Positions 16,412 through 25,011 of a stretch of 29,674 bases of DNA are shown one piece after another. Within the stretch, counting starts at the first letter, position 1, and each line of letters opens with the position of its first letter. The stretch is from CAZLLE01 sp964560425 (GTDB lineage Bacteria > Campylobacterota > Campylobacteria > Campylobacterales > QNZT01). The notes under the pieces are model-generated. The model was not told the DNA's origin, made no database searches, and worked only from the letters and a program-made list of their open reading frames with translations. The stretch is from contig CAZLLE010000101.1 in NCBI GenBank assembly GCA_964560425.1, forward strand, positions 1 to 29,674. The letters run 5' to 3'. A program made the translations under genes and the position numbers.

Positions 16412-18919
16412 ATGAGTAAAGAGAAAAATATATATACATATAGAGGAGGAGAGAAAATTGAACTCCAAAAAAGTTCTCAAGAGATAGTAATTCGTCTATT
16501 ACCTACTAAAGTAGATGATCCATCTATACAGAAGAAGGAACAAGTATCCTCATCCTCTACAAAAGTAACCGTAAATCAAAGTGAATTAGAGATACTTATG
16601 GAGAAGAGTCGTATCCTTGCACCCACACATCATGCCTACTCTGAAGTAGAAAATAATAGCGATTTTTTAATTACTGATCGTATTTTTATCCTCTTTAAGG
16701 ATGAACTTTTAGATGAACAAATTGATACTTTCTGTGCAACTTACGGACTAATAGAGATAGAGAAATATGATGATAGAAACTATCTGTTTCAACTTACAGA
16801 TCATACAAACATGAATCCTATTAAGCTAGTCGTCAAATTAACAGAAGATGATCCACTTGTAGAGATTGCCGAACATGATCTAAATCAGAGAATAAAAACC
16901 TATTCTCTAAAACTGCCTAGCGATCCAAAATATCTACAGCAGTGGCATCTTCATACAAATTTTGAAAATCCTGATTATGACCCTAGATCTTCAACTAAGT
17001 GTGATGAAGCATGGAAGCTTTTAGATAATTATGGAAGTGAAGATGTAGTTATTGCTATTTCTGACGATGGCTGTAAATTAGATCATAATGATTTTAATTC
17101 ACCAAATAAATTTGCAGATTGGGGATACATGAGAGCTAGAAAACTAATAACTAAATCAGATATTAATGCAGATCCTTCCCAAATGTATAAAGAGGGTTCA
17201 GATCATGGAACCTCATGTTGTGGTGTAATTGCAGGCGAGGTTGATGCTTCTCTAATTGTTGGAGCTGCACCAGAGTGTCGATTATTACCCATTCAGTGGG
17301 AATCTAGTGGAGCTTCCCTATATATTAGTGATTCAAAATTACTAACTATACTAAACTATATAGATGATAAAGTAGATATCATGTCTAACTCTTGGGGAAG
17401 TAGTCCATCAAGTTTATGGGCAATACAAGTAATTACACGCATTAAAGAACTAAGTACAACAGGAGGACGGAGGGGAAAAGGAATTGTATTTTTATGGGCG
17501 GCTGGCAATGAAAATTGTCCACTTAATGATACTACAACACAAAATGTACCATATACACATGGATGGAAACAAAAAGAGAATGGTTCTTGGTTTTGGAGTG
17601 GAGTAAAGAGTACAAAAGTTTTTAGAAATAACTTAACTAATATTCCAGGAGTCATACATATTGCGGCTTTGGCAAGTACAGCTAAAAGAAGCCATTACTC
17701 TAATTATGGACATCATATATCTTTATCCGCTCCCACTAGCAATAGTCATAAATATTATCGTTTAATTGTTAAAGGGCTAGGAATTACAACAACTACAGGA
17801 AGGTCATCTAGAGCTATTACGACTAGTTTTGGAGGAACATCTAGTGCTACGCCCCTTGTAGCTGGAATCAGTGCATTAGTAATATCTGCAAATCCAAAGT
17901 TAAGTGCACTAGAAGTTATTCAAATTCTTAAACAAAGTGCCTCAAAAGATTTAAATTTTAGTGGCTATTCACAAACTCCACCATCAAGCTATGATAAAGA
18001 TACTAGTTGGGATATTTCACCCATTGCACCTTTTGATAGTGGTAATTTTATAGATAAGGGAGATATTGATGGAAGCTGGAGTCCTTGGTTTGGATACGGA
18101 AAAGTAGATGCAATGCAAGCAGTAACTGAAGCCTTTAAAAGAGCAAACCAAATAATAGGAAACGCAAAATTCAGCACAACCTCAACACCAAATAGAAATA
18201 TTCCAGATAATAGTACTCAAGGAGTACAAGATACTATTAGATGCGATAAAAATTTTATTATTCAATCAATCAAATGCAAAATAGATATCAAACACACTTT
18301 TATTGGTGATCTTATCATATCATTAATTTCACCAAGTGGAAAAGCTATTAAATTACATAATCGCAATGGAGGAAGCAACAATAATATTATTAAAGAGTTT
18401 ACTATCAGCAACTTACCTCAATTACAACATTTTATTGGAGAGAAGAGTATAGGTGAGTGGAAAATAAAAGTTCAAGACCTTGCACAATATGACATGGGAA
18501 AACTAAAAGAGTGGTCAATTGAGTTACAAGGGGAAGAGGAGAGATCAATAACTGTTGAAAAAACTTTAGGTCTAATTATTCCTGATAATAAATTTGATGG
18601 AATAACAAGCACCATAGATATATCCCAAAATGGGCAATTAAAAGATATTGAAATAGAGGTTAATATTACTCACCCATACATAGGAGATCTACTTATAAAA
18701 TTAACCTCACCAGACAAAACAGAGATATTACTTCATAATTATAGTGGCAGTAGTAGTGATAATATTGTAAAAAATTATAATATCCTAAATACAAAAGGGC
18801 TAAAAAAATTAATAGGAAAAGAATTTTCTGGAAACTGGAAATTAGGAGTTTCAGATCATCAAAAAGCAGATCAAGGGAAATTAAACTCTTGGTCTCTAAA
18901 AATAGTACCAAAAGCTTAA
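16412..18919 (+). CDS. Subtilisin-like (S8) protease with two C-terminal P domains
   Basis: This 835-residue serine protease has no signal peptide. Residues 85-165 look like an inhibitory prodomain (DRIFILFKDELLDEQIDTFC). The catalytic domain (about 195-580) shows D218 (AISDDGCKLDH), H265 (GSDHGTSCCG), oxyanion N366 (AAGNENCP) and S477 (GGTSSATPLVAG), a kexin-like arrangement. Two proprotein-convertase P domains follow, about 590-706 and 715-833, each with the IGDLxIxLxSP and GxWxLxVxD signatures. Only the second starts after a short Glu-rich linker. An AAGGAGAT site precedes the ATG. As last gene of the DUF2589 cluster it may process the cluster's proteins or be an effector. Confidence 0.93.
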   Translation: MSKEKNIYTYRGGEKIELQKSSQEIVIRLLPTKVDDPSIQKKEQVSSSSTKVTVNQSELEILMEKSRILAPTHHAYSEVENNSDFLITDRIFILFKDELLDEQIDTFCATYGLIEIEKYDDRNYLFQLTDHTNMNPIKLVVKLTEDDPLVEIAEHDLNQRIKTYSLKLPSDPKYLQQWHLHTNFENPDYDPRSSTKCDEAWKLLDNYGSEDVVIAISDDGCKLDHNDFNSPNKFADWGYMRARKLITKSDINADPSQMYKEGSDHGTSCCGVIAGEVDASLIVGAAPECRLLPIQWESSGASLYISDSKLLTILNYIDDKVDIMSNSWGSSPSSLWAIQVITRIKELSTTGGRRGKGIVFLWAAGNENCPLNDTTTQNVPYTHGWKQKENGSWFWSGVKSTKVFRNNLTNIPGVIHIAALASTAKRSHYSNYGHHISLSAPTSNSHKYYRLIVKGLGITTTTGRSSRAITTSFGGTSSATPLVAGISALVISANPKLSALEVIQILKQSASKDLNFSGYSQTPPSSYDKDTSWDISPIAPFDSGNFIDKGDIDGSWSPWFGYGKVDAMQAVTEAFKRANQIIGNAKFSTTSTPNRNIPDNSTQGVQDTIRCDKNFIIQSIKCKIDIKHTFIGDLIISLISPSGKAIKLHNRNGGSNNNIIKEFTISNLPQLQHFIGEKSIGEWKIKVQDLAQYDMGKLKEWSIELQGEEERSITVEKTLGLIIPDNKFDGITSTIDISQNGQLKDIEIEVNITHPYIGDLLIKLTSPDKTEILLHNYSGSSSDNIVKNYNILNTKGLKKLIGKEFSGNWKLGVSDHQKADQGKLNSWSLKIVPKA

Positions 18920-18920
18920 T

Positions 18921-18946
18921 AAAAGGGACTTGTTACAGTCCCTTTT
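18921..18946. terminator. Bidirectional terminator between subtilase and RNase T2 genes
   Basis: AAAAGGGACT (18921-18930), loop TGTTAC, AGTCCCTTTT (18937-18946): a perfect 10-bp stem with an A run on one side and a T run on the other. It lies in the 34-base gap between convergent genes and should act in both directions. Confidence 0.85.
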
Positions 18947-18953
18947 ACACTCC

Positions 18954-19937
18954 CTAAAATCCAACACTATCTACTCTACCACTTTCACATGACTTACTAC
19001 TCTTTCGTGCAGGAGGAGCATTTTTAAGTAAAATACTAAGATTTTTATCTCTTCCAATATCTCCCTTTAAATTAATCCATAAATCGACAATCAATCCATT
19101 TTTATCACATTGAATATCTACCTTTTTACCAACCCCTATTCCGAATGATTCATCAAATCTCTTACGAATCTCTTGCAGAGTTATTATGTTATTAATATTA
19201 TTAGCAAAAAGAGTACTGATATTTGTATCATTGATCTGACCTAAAATAGATAGAGAATCTCTATAATAGACCTCTTCCAGATTACTATAACAAGTTCCAT
19301 GTTTTATCCATTCGTGGCGTTGTAGATAGGAAGCTACTCCAGGCATAGATATAATTAGATTAGAGAAAGTATTTTCAGAAAGAGTTAAAGGATCCAAAAG
19401 ATGCCAATAACCTCTACGATCAATACTTTTATCCTTATCGCTTACACCACAATAAACACTATTTCGAGGTTGAGGCCAAAGCCCATGTAGAGAAAAATGT
19501 GTTGCATCATAACGATCATCTCTCTGTGTTTGACACTCTGTTTTTGATTTATGTGATTGACAAAATGCTGCCTGCCAACTCAAAGCTAATAGATACTCTT
19601 TTTCACTTTTTGACTTTTTAACTACTTGATTAGTTTTGCAACCAGTCAATAATAATCCACAATCAATAGGTATCCATCTATTTGGATTTTTTTCTAATTG
19701 ATCAATATATATTAAATAGTGTGTTGCTTGAAAAGCTCTATTTTTAGCTTTTACTTTATATGCCATACCCTTTTGAATAGTAAATGGATATGTCCCTTTT
19801 TTGATAGAGTGAACTGCCTCACAACTCTTTTGTGCTATAAAATAGCCATCTATTTTAGCAGAAGCTCCAACAACTATAGGGAGCATTAATGATACAATTA
19901 TAAAACTAACAACTATTAAAAATTTACTTCGATACAT
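18954..19937 (-). CDS. Exported RNase T2-family ribonuclease
   Basis: RNase T2 enzymes cut single-stranded RNA through a 2',3'-cyclic phosphate. Both catalytic boxes are present: CAS I FSLHGLWPQ with H151, and CAS II RHEWIKHGTCY with H208, E209, K212 and H213. A signal peptide (about residues 5-25) sends it to the periplasm or outside. A cysteine-containing N-terminal extension (about 26-115, including C39, C93 and C100) precedes the core and is not part of the usual family. The protein is 327 residues and cysteine-rich, as expected for a disulfide-stabilised secreted enzyme. AAAGGAAG precedes the ATG; it lies 14 bases behind the nuclease gene, in one operon. Confidence 0.92.
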   Translation of the reverse strand: MYRSKFLIVVSFIIVSLMLPIVVGASAKIDGYFIAQKSCEAVHSIKKGTYPFTIQKGMAYKVKAKNRAFQATHYLIYIDQLEKNPNRWIPIDCGLLLTGCKTNQVVKKSKSEKEYLLALSWQAAFCQSHKSKTECQTQRDDRYDATHFSLHGLWPQPRNSVYCGVSDKDKSIDRRGYWHLLDPLTLSENTFSNLIISMPGVASYLQRHEWIKHGTCYSNLEEVYYRDSLSILGQINDTNISTLFANNINNIITLQEIRKRFDESFGIGVGKKVDIQCDKNGLIVDLWINLKGDIGRDKNLSILLKNAPPARKSSKSCESGRVDSVGF

Positions 19938-19951
19938 GAGAACTTCCTTTA

Positions 19952-20833
19952 TTAACTATTTTGCTTTGGTATAAGATTCATTTTTCCAACTGCTTCTGAT
20001 ACATCTTTTGCCCATATAAAAACTCTATTATATGGCTTAACTTCATAATACTCTTGAGGAGAATATATCTCCCTTGTTGTCATATCTACACAAAATCTCG
20101 ATATCCAACTATTTTTTTCTCTTGAAGATAGGCTCTTATTTAAAATAAGTTTTTTAGTAATTTTATATAACTTAACGCACATGCGAAACTCATACCCACT
20201 CAACATAAGCGAATTACTCCAAGTACCCCTTTTCTGTTCATACGCCTCTTTTGCTACTTTTTGCAATAAAATTAAATCCCTATAACTTGGTAAACTAGGA
20301 TAAATTGGGAATGAAACAGCCCAGCCAGCAGAGATCATCTGTAAATTAAAAGTACTCCTCTCAATCATAGACATAGAGGCTAATTTCTTTCTATTATGAT
20401 AGGGAGAGATATATGCCAAAAGCCTACCATAAGAGTCAAATGGTTGATCCAAAGCTCTTGTATATAGTGTTTTTGAACTATTTAAACCACTCTTTAGTAA
20501 AGCTCTGAAATAGTTAGTTGCTCCTTTGCCCTGCTCTTCTTGTAAAGAACCCGCTTTTTTAGTTACTAATTTGGGATATAAATATTCACCCAATTTTTTA
20601 TCAATAGGAACTCTATTCTCTTTAATCCACTGAGCTAATTTATAGAGATTTTCATCTTGAGAAGAGGGTCTTTTCTTACCAGGATAGTGCAATTCAGGAG
20701 TATCAATACTTAACATCCTAACAGACATTGATATATATGGAGTATCACCATCACTTGCTCTAATATATTTTTTACTACCTATAGAATCCAACTCAAAGCC
20801 TTTTGGATCCCAAAAAATTTTTACTCTAGACAT
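19952..20833 (-). CDS. Staphylococcal-nuclease-like (thermonuclease) protein
   Basis: The SNase fold is indicated by ASDGDTPYISMSVRMLSIDT with following PEL (residues 26-48) and DSYGRLLAYI (133-142). The family's catalytic Arg-Glu-Arg correspond to R39, E47 and R137, with metal-binding aspartates near D28 and D44. Such enzymes cut DNA and RNA with calcium. The 293-residue protein has a large insertion between the two boxes (about 50-130) and an extra C-terminal region (about 215-293). No signal peptide is visible, in contrast with the downstream RNase T2. A strong AAAGGTGG site precedes the start. It is the middle gene of a three-gene operon. Confidence 0.85.
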   Translation of the reverse strand: MSRVKIFWDPKGFELDSIGSKKYIRASDGDTPYISMSVRMLSIDTPELHYPGKKRPSSQDENLYKLAQWIKENRVPIDKKLGEYLYPKLVTKKAGSLQEEQGKGATNYFRALLKSGLNSSKTLYTRALDQPFDSYGRLLAYISPYHNRKKLASMSMIERSTFNLQMISAGWAVSFPIYPSLPSYRDLILLQKVAKEAYEQKRGTWSNSLMLSGYEFRMCVKLYKITKKLILNKSLSSREKNSWISRFCVDMTTREIYSPQEYYEVKPYNRVFIWAKDVSEAVGKMNLIPKQNS

Positions 20834-20853
20834 AATAAGCCACCTTTCTATAT

Positions 20854-21153
20854 CTATTTTGGAGATGGAGCAAGAAGTCCAGCCAATGCACCTACAGAAG
20901 CAGAACCTAATGCAATTAAAACTTCTGGCGTCTGTTTATCCACAAAAACCAAAATTATTGCACCCAATGCAGATAAAATGACAGCTATTCCCAATACAGA
21001 AACAACAATACGATATATCCAAACATCTTGATCTAGAGGTTTAACTATATCCATCTCTTCCAACGCCTTAATAGGATCTAATCTTAAAGCCTCTTGAAAT
21101 TGTTGATTACTCATTACCTCATTTTTCAAATCTTCAACTGAATTAATTTTCAT
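20854..21153 (-). CDS. Small membrane protein with NHLP-leader-like N terminus
   Basis: The first 40 of 99 residues (VEDLKNEVMSNQQFQEALRL then DPIKALEEMDI) resemble the nitrile-hydratase-like leader peptide pattern, in which a helix with D/NxxFxxxLxxDPxxAL guides peptide-modifying or transport machinery. Two membrane helices follow (about 46-70 VVSVLGIAVILSALGAIILV and 78-95 LIALGSASVGALAGLLA). The role is unknown; it could be an anchor, a modified peptide or a holin-like protein helping the two nucleases out of the cell. AAAGGAGAG precedes the ATG. It is the first gene of the nuclease operon, 20 bases before the SNase gene. Confidence 0.8.
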   Translation of the reverse strand: MKINSVEDLKNEVMSNQQFQEALRLDPIKALEEMDIVKPLDQDVWIYRIVVSVLGIAVILSALGAIILVFVDKQTPEVLIALGSASVGALAGLLAPSPK

Positions 21154-21198
21154 AATCTCTCCTTTGTAAAGTATTTAACACAATATATACAAAAATAA

Positions 21199-21245
21199 TT
21201 TTGCAGATGTTCCATTTTAAATTTAGTTATGCAACATCTACAAAA
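21199..21245. repeat. Imperfect inverted repeat in a divergent promoter region
   Basis: TTTTGCAGATGTTCC (21199-21213) pairs with 21231-21245 at 13 of 15 positions, with a 17-base spacer. It lies just upstream of the nuclease operon (minus) and upstream of the 29-residue peptide and LGFP gene (plus), where an operator would be expected. No regulator gene is adjacent. Confidence 0.5.
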
Positions 21246-21313
21246 CATTTCCCATATACAATACAAATAGTTTAAGTTTTTAGAAATTCTCTCAAAAGGG
21301 ATGGTTAGAGAAA

Positions 21314-21403
21314 ATGAGTCAAAAAATAGTAATACTAAGTCTATTTTTAATGCTACTTATAGTGATAGTTTTTGCATTGATAATAACTCATTTTTTATTC
21401 TAG
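21314..21403 (+). CDS. Candidate 29-residue membrane peptide
   Basis: A short frame encodes MSQKIVILSLFLMLLIVIVF followed by ALIITHFLF: a short polar start and one long hydrophobic helix ending in His-Phe. Such composition is rarely random, though AT-rich DNA raises the background. AGAG lies four bases before the ATG, and AGGGATGG a little further. It sits in the 283-base gap before the 1185-residue protein gene. It might be a membrane-acting peptide, a toxin of small hydrophobic type, or chance. Confidence 0.4.
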   Translation: MSQKIVILSLFLMLLIVIVFALIITHFLF

Positions 21404-21436
21404 TAAATTTTTACATATAAATAAAGGAGAACTATT

Positions 21437-24400
21437 ATGAATCAAACTATTATGTCATATAAATTCAATAATCCAACACTAACGAGTAGTAGTGGGGATT
21501 ATCCCATTACTTTTTCTAATACAAAAGTTATTAAAGGACCAGGTAAAAGCCCACTTGGAAAACTTAATAAAGCATTAGATCTATCCCAAGGTGGAGTAGG
21601 AATTACTTCAATTAAATCTCTAAAAGCAGATAGATCAAGATTTACTATTAGAATCTGTTTTAATGCAACAAATAGTGTTATATCCAGACAAAATTTAGTA
21701 GAAAGCAACTTTCTTCCATTTTCTATTTATTTGCTACCTAGTAAGAAAACATCAAAATTCAACCTAATTGCAACAGTAGGAAATGCAACACATGGATGGA
21801 ATGGCGTTTCGACACAATTCAAAAAAGAGCTCAAAAAGAATAGGTGGTATACAGCCTCATTAGTTTATGATATAGATACTGTCGCTCTATTTATAGATGA
21901 TGAAATCATCGGAGTATATGCATTTCCAAAAGGGATACTTGCAAAAAAAACTAATAATAAACTCTTTATTGGAGCGTGGGCAGATAGGAAAAGTTACAAC
22001 TTTAAAGGGCTTTTAGCTGCCTTTGAGTGGCAAAATGGAATTTCAAATAAATTACAATCCATCATTGATGATCAAAAAACTTTTGCAGAGTGGTTTATTA
22101 CAAGAAAATATGAATCTATACGAAAAAAAATATATCTTGGCAAGAGAGAAAAAGCGATCTATTTCGACCATTCAACTGGTTCACATATACAATATTTTAC
22201 ATATGGTGCAATCATGTATCATAGTAGTATCGGAGTTGCACTTGAGATGCATGGAGCAATATATAGGTATTATAAAAACTCCAATAAAAAAAGTTCATTT
22301 GGATATTTAATTGGAGATGAAATTAATACAACAAAATCTGGTGGTAGAAAAAGTTTATTCTCGCGTGGGGCTATATATTGGTCTAGAAATATAGGTGCCG
22401 TTCCTATATTTGGTCAAATTTATATTGATTATGAATCCTTGGGAGGATCCAAAAAACTGGGATTTCCAATAAAAAAAGCCAAAAATATACCTCAAGGAAA
22501 AGAACAACTTTTTCAAAAAGTAAGAATGTATCACAAAATAGGAGAACCACATGCATTTGAAGTACATGGGGCTATTTTGTTACGGTATATTCAATCTGGA
22601 GGAGTTCAAAGATGGGGCTTTCCCGTTATAAATGAATCTGATATAAAAAAAGGTCATTCAGTAATAGGTAAATTTTCAGAGTTTGAGAGAAGTACTATAT
22701 ATTGGTCACGACAAACTGGGGCGTGGGAAGTACATGGCGATATCCGCAAAAAATATATGCAAATAAAAGGACCTTTGAGTGAATTAGGTTTTCCAACATC
22801 AAATGAGATTAATATTCCAGGTGTTGCTGGATCAGGGAAAATGAATACTTTTCAGAAAGGTAGTATTCTATGGTATGGTAATTATAATAGTATTGTTGTT
22901 GCAAGAGCATTTAAAATTTACTTAGGAAGATTAAGCACAAAGGAGAGTGAAGGTTGTTGTAGAGGGCAAAATGACCTTTATGTAAAAATAAAAGTAACAG
23001 AAAATTCATCTACAAGATGGAGTAAAAGAATGCCTAATAGTGGAGATTGGGGAGATCATAACAATAAAGATATCAATTACACAATACCTTATGAATTTAT
23101 ACCAAATTCACCAAATAAAGTAATTTGGTATCGCCTAAAAGCTTGGGATAGTGATGGAAGCCTAAATGCAAATGACTATTTAGGAGCAGTTAGCAAAACA
23201 CTAAACGCCACTAATGGGTGGGGACTAAGGGAAAATAACGGAATTTTTACGCTATCATCCTCCAAAATCAAATCTCTAACTACATCTATAAAACCAACAA
23301 TAGATCCAAAAGATTTAACTAATTCTGAAAAATGGTGGGGAACATACAATAGGGGTACATCAAAACTGTCTTGGAGTCAACATGCAAAAGCATTTAGAGA
23401 TATTGATAGTGAACCTGAGACATGGGATGTAACTGATTGGTTAGATAAGGCATTTTATTCTCTAGTTATAAAAGATATTGCAAAGAATGGAAACTGTTTT
23501 GGTATGTCTTTGGAATCTATATATGCAAAAAAATTAAACAGTATCTTTTCTTTACCTCTATGTAACCATAAGAACTGGAATAGTATTAAAAATGAAATTA
23601 ATATTAAACAAGCCTATCAAGCAAGTGCAGAAGCAATATACTGGTTTTTAGGAGAGTTTATTACAGGAAATACCCATAATCCAAAAGATGTTTTTTTTGA
23701 TAGTTATCGTGCCTTTTCAGAGGGAAGGAATCCTATTTTATGTGTTGCACAAAATTATGATTTCAGTGGTAAAGCTCATGCTATTATACCTGTTGAGTGG
23801 GATACAAGTTCAAAACCTTGGAAAATTACTATATCTGATCCAAATTATCCATCTAACTGTTCAAATAACCCCACTAGAATACTAAAAATCAATCCAGACA
23901 ACAATACATTTAACTATTTAGGAAGATATAAAGGAGGTAGATGGTCTGGAGGAAGATTACATTATATACCATTTAATGTCCTCAACAGAACTCCACGCAC
24001 ACCATTATGGGATCTTATATTATTACTCTTGGGTGGGACTATTCTTATTGTTGGAAATGATGCAAAAACTACATCAATTACAGATGAGAAAGGGGATGAT
24101 CTTAGTGCATTTGGGAAAGGGGCAACTAAAGAATTAAAATCAAATAATACTCCTGATCGATATTTCTGGGGATTTAAAGGATTTGATACAAGAGCTGAAT
24201 CTGGACCAGGAAATATACTTATTAGAAAAGAGATAGAGTCTAAAGTTGCAACAAAAGATGGAACAGCTATGCTTACTGATCTTAATCTTGGTGAATTAAT
24301 CAAAAATTATCGAGTATTAAATCATAACTCTAAAACATTGCAAAAAGAGAAAAAATTATTTAATACAATCAAAAACTTAGCACCACACTCTATAGCAACT

Positions 24401-24994
24401 AATGATAATATAATGAAAAAACTACCAAACGATATAAAAAATATGATTATAAATATCATAAATGCGAATAATAAACAGAACTTTATACATAAAATAAAAG
24501 GTCTTAAAGATGGTGGAAAATTTGAGTATGCCTTTAAACATCAATTAAGTGAAATTAGAGTCAAATCTACTATAGACAAGCGTGAAGTTATTGATGTTAA
24601 AATGAAAAATGTAGGAACTAATAAACAAATTATGCACATAAATACAGTAAAAAACAGAACAGCAACAATAATTATCAACAATAAATTAGGTATACATAAT
24701 GATCATATTCAAGTTACATTAAAGAGAGTTCCACTACAAAAAGAGAAGGGATTTGAGATTAATATAAAACCAGGCTTAGGAGATATTGAGATAATAACAC
24801 CAAATATAAGTACCAATATACCTATAAATGTTGAATCTATAATTGATGGAAAAAAAGTTACAAGAGACTTTAATCTACCTATAAATGGAGGAGCAAGATT
24901 AAACAAAGCACTTTTATTAGATCAAAAAATTGTACATTTTTCTAAAATAGATCATGTTTTTGGTCAAGTAATAGAGCGAAAATTTTTAAAATAA
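21437..24994 (+). CDS. Large LamG / LGFP-repeat / C2 / papain-like protein
   Basis: This 1185-residue protein has no signal peptide. Domains as I read them: a LamG-like concanavalin fold (about 10-200, with GKLNKALDLS and RWYTASLVYD), LGFP repeats (about 238-485, with LGFP or WGFP cores at 341-344, 393-396 and 450-453, normally cell-wall-binding in actinobacteria), and a C2-like beta domain (about 489-608). A papain-like peptidase domain follows (about 670-850) with C687 in NGNCFGMS, H781 in GKAHAIIPVEW and D801 in ISDPNYP as probable triad. A hydrophobic stretch lies at 859-872, and a C-terminal beta-rich region of unknown type follows. AAAGGAG precedes the ATG. A glycan-binding protease effector is a reasonable inference. 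Confidence 0.8.
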   Translation: MNQTIMSYKFNNPTLTSSSGDYPITFSNTKVIKGPGKSPLGKLNKALDLSQGGVGITSIKSLKADRSRFTIRICFNATNSVISRQNLVESNFLPFSIYLLPSKKTSKFNLIATVGNATHGWNGVSTQFKKELKKNRWYTASLVYDIDTVALFIDDEIIGVYAFPKGILAKKTNNKLFIGAWADRKSYNFKGLLAAFEWQNGISNKLQSIIDDQKTFAEWFITRKYESIRKKIYLGKREKAIYFDHSTGSHIQYFTYGAIMYHSSIGVALEMHGAIYRYYKNSNKKSSFGYLIGDEINTTKSGGRKSLFSRGAIYWSRNIGAVPIFGQIYIDYESLGGSKKLGFPIKKAKNIPQGKEQLFQKVRMYHKIGEPHAFEVHGAILLRYIQSGGVQRWGFPVINESDIKKGHSVIGKFSEFERSTIYWSRQTGAWEVHGDIRKKYMQIKGPLSELGFPTSNEINIPGVAGSGKMNTFQKGSILWYGNYNSIVVARAFKIYLGRLSTKESEGCCRGQNDLYVKIKVTENSSTRWSKRMPNSGDWGDHNNKDINYTIPYEFIPNSPNKVIWYRLKAWDSDGSLNANDYLGAVSKTLNATNGWGLRENNGIFTLSSSKIKSLTTSIKPTIDPKDLTNSEKWWGTYNRGTSKLSWSQHAKAFRDIDSEPETWDVTDWLDKAFYSLVIKDIAKNGNCFGMSLESIYAKKLNSIFSLPLCNHKNWNSIKNEINIKQAYQASAEAIYWFLGEFITGNTHNPKDVFFDSYRAFSEGRNPILCVAQNYDFSGKAHAIIPVEWDTSSKPWKITISDPNYPSNCSNNPTRILKINPDNNTFNYLGRYKGGRWSGGRLHYIPFNVLNRTPRTPLWDLILLLLGGTILIVGNDAKTTSITDEKGDDLSAFGKGATKELKSNNTPDRYFWGFKGFDTRAESGPGNILIRKEIESKVATKDGTAMLTDLNLGELIKNYRVLNHNSKTLQKEKKLFNTIKNLAPHSIATNDNIMKKLPNDIKNMIINIINANNKQNFIHKIKGLKDGGKFEYAFKHQLSEIRVKSTIDKREVIDVKMKNVGTNKQIMHINTVKNRTATIIINNKLGIHNDHIQVTLKRVPLQKEKGFEINIKPGLGDIEIITPNISTNIPINVESIIDGKKVTRDFNLPINGGARLNKALLLDQKIVHFSKIDHVFGQVIERKFLK

Positions 24995-25011
24995 ATAAGG
25001 AGTATTTTGTT

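Noticed and set aside
21301..21420. A 39-residue frame starting at 21301
   Set aside because: It overlaps the hydrophobic 29-residue frame in another phase, is polar with no pattern, and its start lacks a close ribosome binding site.
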